From Candidatus Desulfolinea nitratireducens (GTDB lineage: Bacteria; Chloroflexota; Anaerolineae; Anaerolineales; Villigracilaceae): DNA of 33,831 nucleotides. The stretch covers positions 1-33,831 of the forward strand of contig JACNJN010000097.1 in the NCBI GenBank assembly GCA_014382535.1, given 5' to 3'. The position numbers were made by a program, and so were the translations under genes. How positions within the stretch are numbered: position 1 is the stretch's first letter; every line of letters begins with the position of its first letter. The notes under the pieces are model-generated. The model saw only the letters and a list, made by a program, of their open reading frames with translations, was not told the origin of the DNA and did no database searches. Below are positions 30,081 to 33,831 of the stretch, piece by piece.

Positions 30081-33000
30081 TTAGGAAAGAATTTCCAGCT
30101 TCGCCAGACTCGCTGCGAGGCGCTTGATCCCCACGCTCTCGAAAACGATGGTTACGGTTTCGTCGCCGTCTTCGAGCTTGCTGCTGAGGACGATGCCCTC
30201 ATCCCAGGTGGGATGGCGGACTCGCGATCCCATTTTGTATTTTGCCTCCATAACGGGAGCAGGCTGCTCTGTCGAGCGTCCAGAAAAGCTCGACAAAGAA
30301 GGGGTAGACCACCTCGCCTGAGAGCGGGATGCGGATCGAGAGACACGTCCCGCGCGGGATTTTCCGAGCATCAGATCTTCGGGGATATCATCCAGAAAGC
30401 GGGAGGGGTAGGTCGCCTCGGCATAGCCCCGTCCACCACGCTGCACCGAGCGTACGAGATAAAGATGGTCTTTTGCACGAGTGATGCCTACATAAAAAAG
30501 GCGGCGTTCCTCGGCCATCTCTTCGGGTTCATCGAAAGAGCGGTTATGCGGCAGCAAGCCATCATCCAGCCCGACGATGAAAACCACGCCAAATTCGAGT
30601 CCTTTTGCGGCGTGCAGGGTCAGCATCGTGGCCGCATTTTGCCCTTCGGTAAGCGTGTCCTGGTCGGAGATCAGGGCCACATTTTCAAGAAATTCCGTCA
30701 TTGTGCGCTGGTCATATTCCTCAGCCAGGCGACGCAGCTCCAGCACATTTTCCCAGCGGTCAATGCCCTCATCCGTGCCGTCATCGAGATGGTCCTGATA
30801 GCGAATATCGGCGATGACCTTATCGAAAAGTTCGCTGATCGTCAGGATATCAGATGATGCGCGCCACTCTGCAAAGAGATTGCCAAAATTGGAGAGAGGG
30901 GATGCTGCGCGCGCGGAGAAGGAATCCCAATAAGGGGATTTTTTGCCACGAGAGAGATCGAGCAACACAGCGCCGGGAGAGCTGCCAGCAGCCCGAGCAA
31001 CCTGATGCAGGTCTGTGAGCGTTTTTTTGCCAATCCCCCGTGGCGGTGTGCTGATCACGCGCGCCAGGCTGACCTGATCGCTGGGATTATGGATCAGCCG
31101 CAGATAAGCGATGACATCTCTGACTTCACGACGGCCATAAAATCGCTGAGCCCCAACGAGTCTGTAGGGCATCTGTGCACGTAGGAAGGCCTCTTCCAGG
31201 AGGCGGGATTGGGCATTGGTGCGGTACATGATCGCACAGTCGCTGGGTTGGACGGCCCCATTGTTGGTGATCTGAAGGATGGTGTCAACGATGAAGGTCG
31301 CTTCGGCATAGTCATCGGCAGCTTCAAAATAGGAGAGCTTATGCCCCTCGCCACGCTCGGTGAAAAGTTGTTTGCGTGTCCGTTGGGGATTGCGATCAAT
31401 GACCGCCATCGCTGCATCGAGGATATTCTGTTTGGAGCGATAATTCTGCTCGAGGAGAATGGTTTTCGTATTGGGGTTATCCTGCTCAAAACGGTGAACA
31501 TTTCGGTAATCTGCCCCGCGCCATCGATAGATCGAATTGTGAACGACAATACCGCTAGCAAGATAATTATGTAAATTATCAACTTCTATATCATAAACGT
31601 CCCCAATATAGGGTTCGCGAGATATTTCTACGATAATATCTTCGACAATTTTCCCATCCTTTTCAACAGCTACTATCATGGAGGGATGAAGTTGACTAGT
31701 TGGCATCAAGTTGAAACGGGGTGATAAAGGGGCATCGCCCTTATCAACCAGAAATGCGCCAACAAGAATTTCTGTGTTGCCCACATTTTTACTAAGTTCT
31801 TCTGCTACTGCATGAATATCATTATATTTCAGCCGATTAAATCCAATACGCCAATTGTTTCGGCTACGAATGCGTGGATTATAGCCTTGCTCTTGTAACT
31901 TCTTTGCTAACCCTTCTTCACTACTCCACAGATCAACGCGATGAGCATGCCACGGTGATTGTTTCGTTTTACGCCCATCACCAAAATAACGGATATTGAT
32001 CAAATTGCGATAAGTTCCTTGCGGAAGATAGTGGGGATATTTTTCATCGATCTCCAAATCACCCATGAGCCGTTGAGCGTTTGATCTTGTATCTATTTCT
32101 TCAAAGAGATGATTAACCTTTTCTTGTGTGAAGCGCATTTTACGTCCGCTTGTATGGAAAACGGTTGTGGGGATACCGTAGCTGAATGCATAAAATGCTT
32201 CCCAATAATGGGCTTCTGCTCTATCTTCACAAACTTTTAAAACCCAGATTTTGTCAGCTTTCTCTTGATTGCTGCGAACTTGCAAACCAATTTTTATAGA
32301 TAACCCATCACTGCGCGAATGAGAAGCAACCCCTACTCTATAGCCCTTATCCTTGCGATACATGAGATAAACATAATTTAAATTAGCACTAAGCCCGAGC
32401 CGTGCAAAAATAATGTGGTTTGGTGTTGCACGGAAAGAATAGCCCTTTTGAGTTTTAACAGACACCAATTCGCCTTCAAAATATCTTTTGCCAATATGAC
32501 CAATCCGAGATGGAAGTGTCGATCCGCGCCCGCTTGCGGCGATGACCTGATCCCCGATTTTTAGGTCGGCGATAGATTTATTTCCCTTGCTTGTAAGGAT
32601 GCTTGTTTCTGGTGGAAAACATTGATCCGGATCTCCGACGACAAAGATATTATGATGGAAGGATGCCAGATGTTTAAGCAGCGTGTACTGGGCGATATTG
32701 GTATCCTGAAATTCGTCTACAAGGATATGCTGAAAACGCTCCGAATATTTCTCACGGATAGCCGGCTCTTCTTCCAGCAGGCGCGCTGTCATCATTAATA
32801 GATCGTCGAAGTCGAGGGCGTTGTTCTCGAGCAGGAGCTCCTGATAACGGGCATAGACCTGCTTGACGACCTCATCACGGTAGGTGGTGGAGGGATATTG
32901 GTCTGCGCGGATAAGCTCGTTTTTTGCATTGGATATCGATCCATGCACTGAGCGGGGTCGATAGCGTTTCTCATCAATGTTCAATTCACGCAAGGCGCTC

Positions 33001-33365
33001 TTGACCACATTGATCTGATCATCAGCGTTGAAGATGACGAAATTATTATCAAAGGGAAGATGCTCTACTTCACGACGAAGGATGCGGGCACAGACGGAAT
33101 GGAAGGTTCCCAGCATCAGCCCTTGAGAAAATTGAGGGCCGATCAGATTTTCAACACGTTCTTTCATCTCACGGGCGGCTTTGTTGGTAAAGGTCACGGC
33201 CAAAATTTGATAGGCGCGTACACCCTGCTGACCAATCAGATAAGCGATGCGTTGTGTCAGTACGCGCGTCTTGCCAGAGCCGGGGCCGGCGAGAACCAGA
33301 ATAGGGCCAGTACCGGCGGTAACAGCCTCTTGTTGTTGGGGGTTGAGAGAGTCGATAGAATTCAC
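30081..33365 (-). CDS. pcrA: PcrA/UvrD-type DNA helicase interrupted by an intein
   Basis: The 1094-residue precursor contains a superfamily 1A 3'-5' helicase of about 732 residues once the intein is removed. The start GTG (33363-33365) gives MNSIDSLNPQQQEAVTAGTG, the Q-motif region. Walker A is GPGSGKT at residues 27-33 and Walker B is VDEFQD at 216-221. Motif III begins GDPDQ at 244-248, is split by the intein, and resumes SIYRWRGAD. Later motifs include LLEQNYRS, LTLHAAKGLEF and VGITRAKDHLYL. The tail is a Tudor-like domain with GSRVRHPTWDEGIV. It unwinds DNA in repair and replication restart. A strong promoter (33465-33493) drives it; no clear ribosome binding site is seen, and an inverted repeat lies in its leader. 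Confidence 0.95.
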   Translation of the reverse strand: MNSIDSLNPQQQEAVTAGTGPILVLAGPGSGKTRVLTQRIAYLIGQQGVRAYQILAVTFTNKAAREMKERVENLIGPQFSQGLMLGTFHSVCARILRREVEHLPFDNNFVIFNADDQINVVKSALRELNIDEKRYRPRSVHGSISNAKNELIRADQYPSTTYRDEVVKQVYARYQELLLENNALDFDDLLMMTARLLEEEPAIREKYSERFQHILVDEFQDTNIAQYTLLKHLASFHHNIFVVGDPDQCFPPETSILTSKGNKSIADLKIGDQVIAASGRGSTLPSRIGHIGKRYFEGELVSVKTQKGYSFRATPNHIIFARLGLSANLNYVYLMYRKDKGYRVGVASHSRSDGLSIKIGLQVRSNQEKADKIWVLKVCEDRAEAHYWEAFYAFSYGIPTTVFHTSGRKMRFTQEKVNHLFEEIDTRSNAQRLMGDLEIDEKYPHYLPQGTYRNLINIRYFGDGRKTKQSPWHAHRVDLWSSEEGLAKKLQEQGYNPRIRSRNNWRIGFNRLKYNDIHAVAEELSKNVGNTEILVGAFLVDKGDAPLSPRFNLMPTSQLHPSMIVAVEKDGKIVEDIIVEISREPYIGDVYDIEVDNLHNYLASGIVVHNSIYRWRGADYRNVHRFEQDNPNTKTILLEQNYRSKQNILDAAMAVIDRNPQRTRKQLFTERGEGHKLSYFEAADDYAEATFIVDTILQITNNGAVQPSDCAIMYRTNAQSRLLEEAFLRAQMPYRLVGAQRFYGRREVRDVIAYLRLIHNPSDQVSLARVISTPPRGIGKKTLTDLHQVARAAGSSPGAVLLDLSRGKKSPYWDSFSARAASPLSNFGNLFAEWRASSDILTISELFDKVIADIRYQDHLDDGTDEGIDRWENVLELRRLAEEYDQRTMTEFLENVALISDQDTLTEGQNAATMLTLHAAKGLEFGVVFIVGLDDGLLPHNRSFDEPEEMAEERRLFYVGITRAKDHLYLVRSVQRGGRGYAEATYPSRFLDDIPEDLMLGKSRAGRVSRSASRSQARWSTPSLSSFSGRSTEQPAPVMEAKYKMGSRVRHPTWDEGIVLSSKLEDGDETVTIVFESVGIKRLAASLAKLEILS
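31536..32621 (-). other. Intein in the PcrA helicase (362 residues) at motif III
   Basis: Residues 249-610 of the precursor are an in-frame protein intron. The N-terminal splicing block starts CFPPETSILTSKG with Cys1. Block B is RATPNHIIF (Thr66, His69). The C-terminal blocks are GDVYDIEVDNLHNYLASG and VVHN, with penultimate His361 and terminal Asn362, and the first C-extein residue is Ser. Removing it joins GDPDQ to SIYRWRGA, exactly the conserved helicase motif III. Between the splicing parts, an insert of about 220 residues (80-300) is large enough for an endonuclease. No LAGLIDADG block is visible. The DNA is AT-richer than the flanking helicase sequence. Confidence 0.93.
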
Positions 33366-33380
33366 GGGTTAATTAAATGA

Positions 33381-33419
33381 TAGGGGCTGGTCTTACGTGT
33401 ACAGTCAGACCCGCCCCTA
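33381..33419. repeat. TAGGGGC-GGTCT inverted repeat in the pcrA leader
   Basis: TAGGGGCTGGTCT (33381-33393) and AGACCCGCCCCTA (33407-33419) form a 13-bp stem with one mismatch and a 13-base loop. It lies between the pcrA promoter and its start. The arms share the GGGGC-GGTCT core of the palindrome at 23501-23521. Confidence 0.6.
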
Positions 33420-33464
33420 TGGGAGGTTATTTCCTTTGAAAGGATGAATAGAGGAATATCCTGT

Positions 33465-33493
33465 ATTCTATTTTATGAAAGGAGGGCTGTCAA
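33465..33493 (-). promoter_or_regulatory. Sigma-70-type promoter of pcrA
   Basis: On the minus strand a perfect TTGACA (33488-33493) and TAGAAT (33465-33470) are separated by exactly 17 bases. Transcription would start near 33458 and give a leader of about 90 bases that contains the inverted repeat at 33381-33419. Confidence 0.75.
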
Positions 33494-33627
33494 CAAAGTA
33501 ATCCATTTTGCTTATATTCAGTCTGATAAAGTAAAAAAAAAGACATTAAAGGCATACCCAACATCATACTGGAGTACTATTTAAATTTCTACAGACCTGA
33601 TCTGCGAATATCGTATAATCGCGGCAG

Positions 33628-33655
33628 TTGACGGTTACACAGAATTGGGTATAAT
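33628..33655 (+). promoter_or_regulatory. Sigma-70-type promoter of the gene leaving the window
   Basis: TTGACG (33628-33633) and a perfect TATAAT (33650-33655) are 16 bases apart. The next gene starts about 160 bases later. Another TATAAT is at 33614-33619, without a good -35. The leader (33660-33803) has no frame of note. Confidence 0.6.
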
Positions 33656-33813
33656 CGTAAACCTGTGTTTCTTTATCTCTTTGCCTTTTTCCTCGTCAAT
33701 TTTTCAGGAAAAGTTTCCAGATTTTTTCTAGATGAGGAAGAGATCTAAGCTTCCCCCTGTTGGAAAAATAAAACTTATCACGATATGATTGCAATTTTAG
33801 TTTGGAGGCAACA

Positions 33814-33831
33814 TTGGCAGTAAACGGGAAA
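33814..33831 (+). CDS. Start of a gene that continues beyond the window
   Basis: GGAGG at 33804-33808 is followed 5 bases later by TTG GCA GTA AAC GGG AAA, that is M-A-V-N-G-K to the edge of the window. The excellent binding site and the promoter upstream support a real gene with a TTG start. Nothing can be said about the product from six codons. Confidence 0.45.

Noticed and set aside
31094-31582. Minus-strand frame across the C-terminal intein junction that could suggest a frameshift in the helicase
   Set aside because: The helicase-intein frame is continuous and the splice residues are intact, so no frameshift is needed.
1-33831. CRISPR arrays, tRNA and rRNA genes
   Set aside because: No regularly spaced direct repeats and no cloverleaf or rRNA-like stretches were seen on either strand by eye.

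Overview
The window looks like bacterial chromosome from the phylum Chloroflexota, most likely class Anaerolineae. This is inferred from gene content and not from any marker-gene comparison. It has a mevalonate-type decarboxylase next to an RseP-like protease, a string of Chloroflexota-style glycan-envelope genes, AAGGAG ribosome binding sites, and short palindromic repeats between genes. No rRNA, tRNA or CRISPR array was found.

Region 1 (1-10.9 kb, plus strand) is a surface-glycan operon. A partial glycosyltransferase-like gene is followed by asnB, hisH2, hisF2 and an N-acetyl sugar amidotransferase of the WbpG/PseA type. Then come a GT4 glycosyltransferase, a large membrane protein, a methyltransferase and a GT39/ArnT-like membrane glycosyltransferase. 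Nearly all junctions overlap by 1-4 bases. The HisH/HisF pair is probably not for histidine: HisF has lost the catalytic Asp at position 11, and the genes sit beside the sugar amidotransferase that such pairs feed with ammonia. The expected product is an acetamidino- or amide-bearing sugar.

Region 2 (10.9-17.4 kb) is housekeeping: radC, acylphosphatase, a HEAT-repeat protein, rseP, a (di)phosphomevalonate decarboxylase, an aldo/keto reductase, a lipoprotein and a truncated PadR regulator. Region 3 (17.5-22.1 kb) is a run of small stress or accessory genes: OsmC, a DUF523/TudS-like desulfidase, SRPBCC, VOC, an MDR oxidoreductase and DUF4389. Several gaps there hold decayed 3' ends of other genes, including clear tails of a second OsmC and a second MDR gene.

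Region 4 (22.4-33.4 kb, minus strand) holds a CDP-paratose-epimerase-like SDR, a flippase-like membrane protein, lepA bracketed by two copies of a CCACAGAGACACAG repeat, a UPF0303 protein, a remnant of an M3 peptidase, an aldo/keto reductase, a 246-bp MITE-like element with inverted repeats and a 7-bp target duplication, a Nudix hydrolase, an unrecognised protein, and a PcrA/UvrD helicase. The helicase is interrupted in motif III by a 362-residue intein whose insert has no recognisable LAGLIDADG motif. The window ends at the first codons of another plus-strand gene with a good promoter.

The most notable items are the intein and its unusual insert, the MITE, the HisF2 active-site loss, the trail of paralogous gene tails in region 3, and the possibility that the mevalonate decarboxylase acts on the monophosphate.
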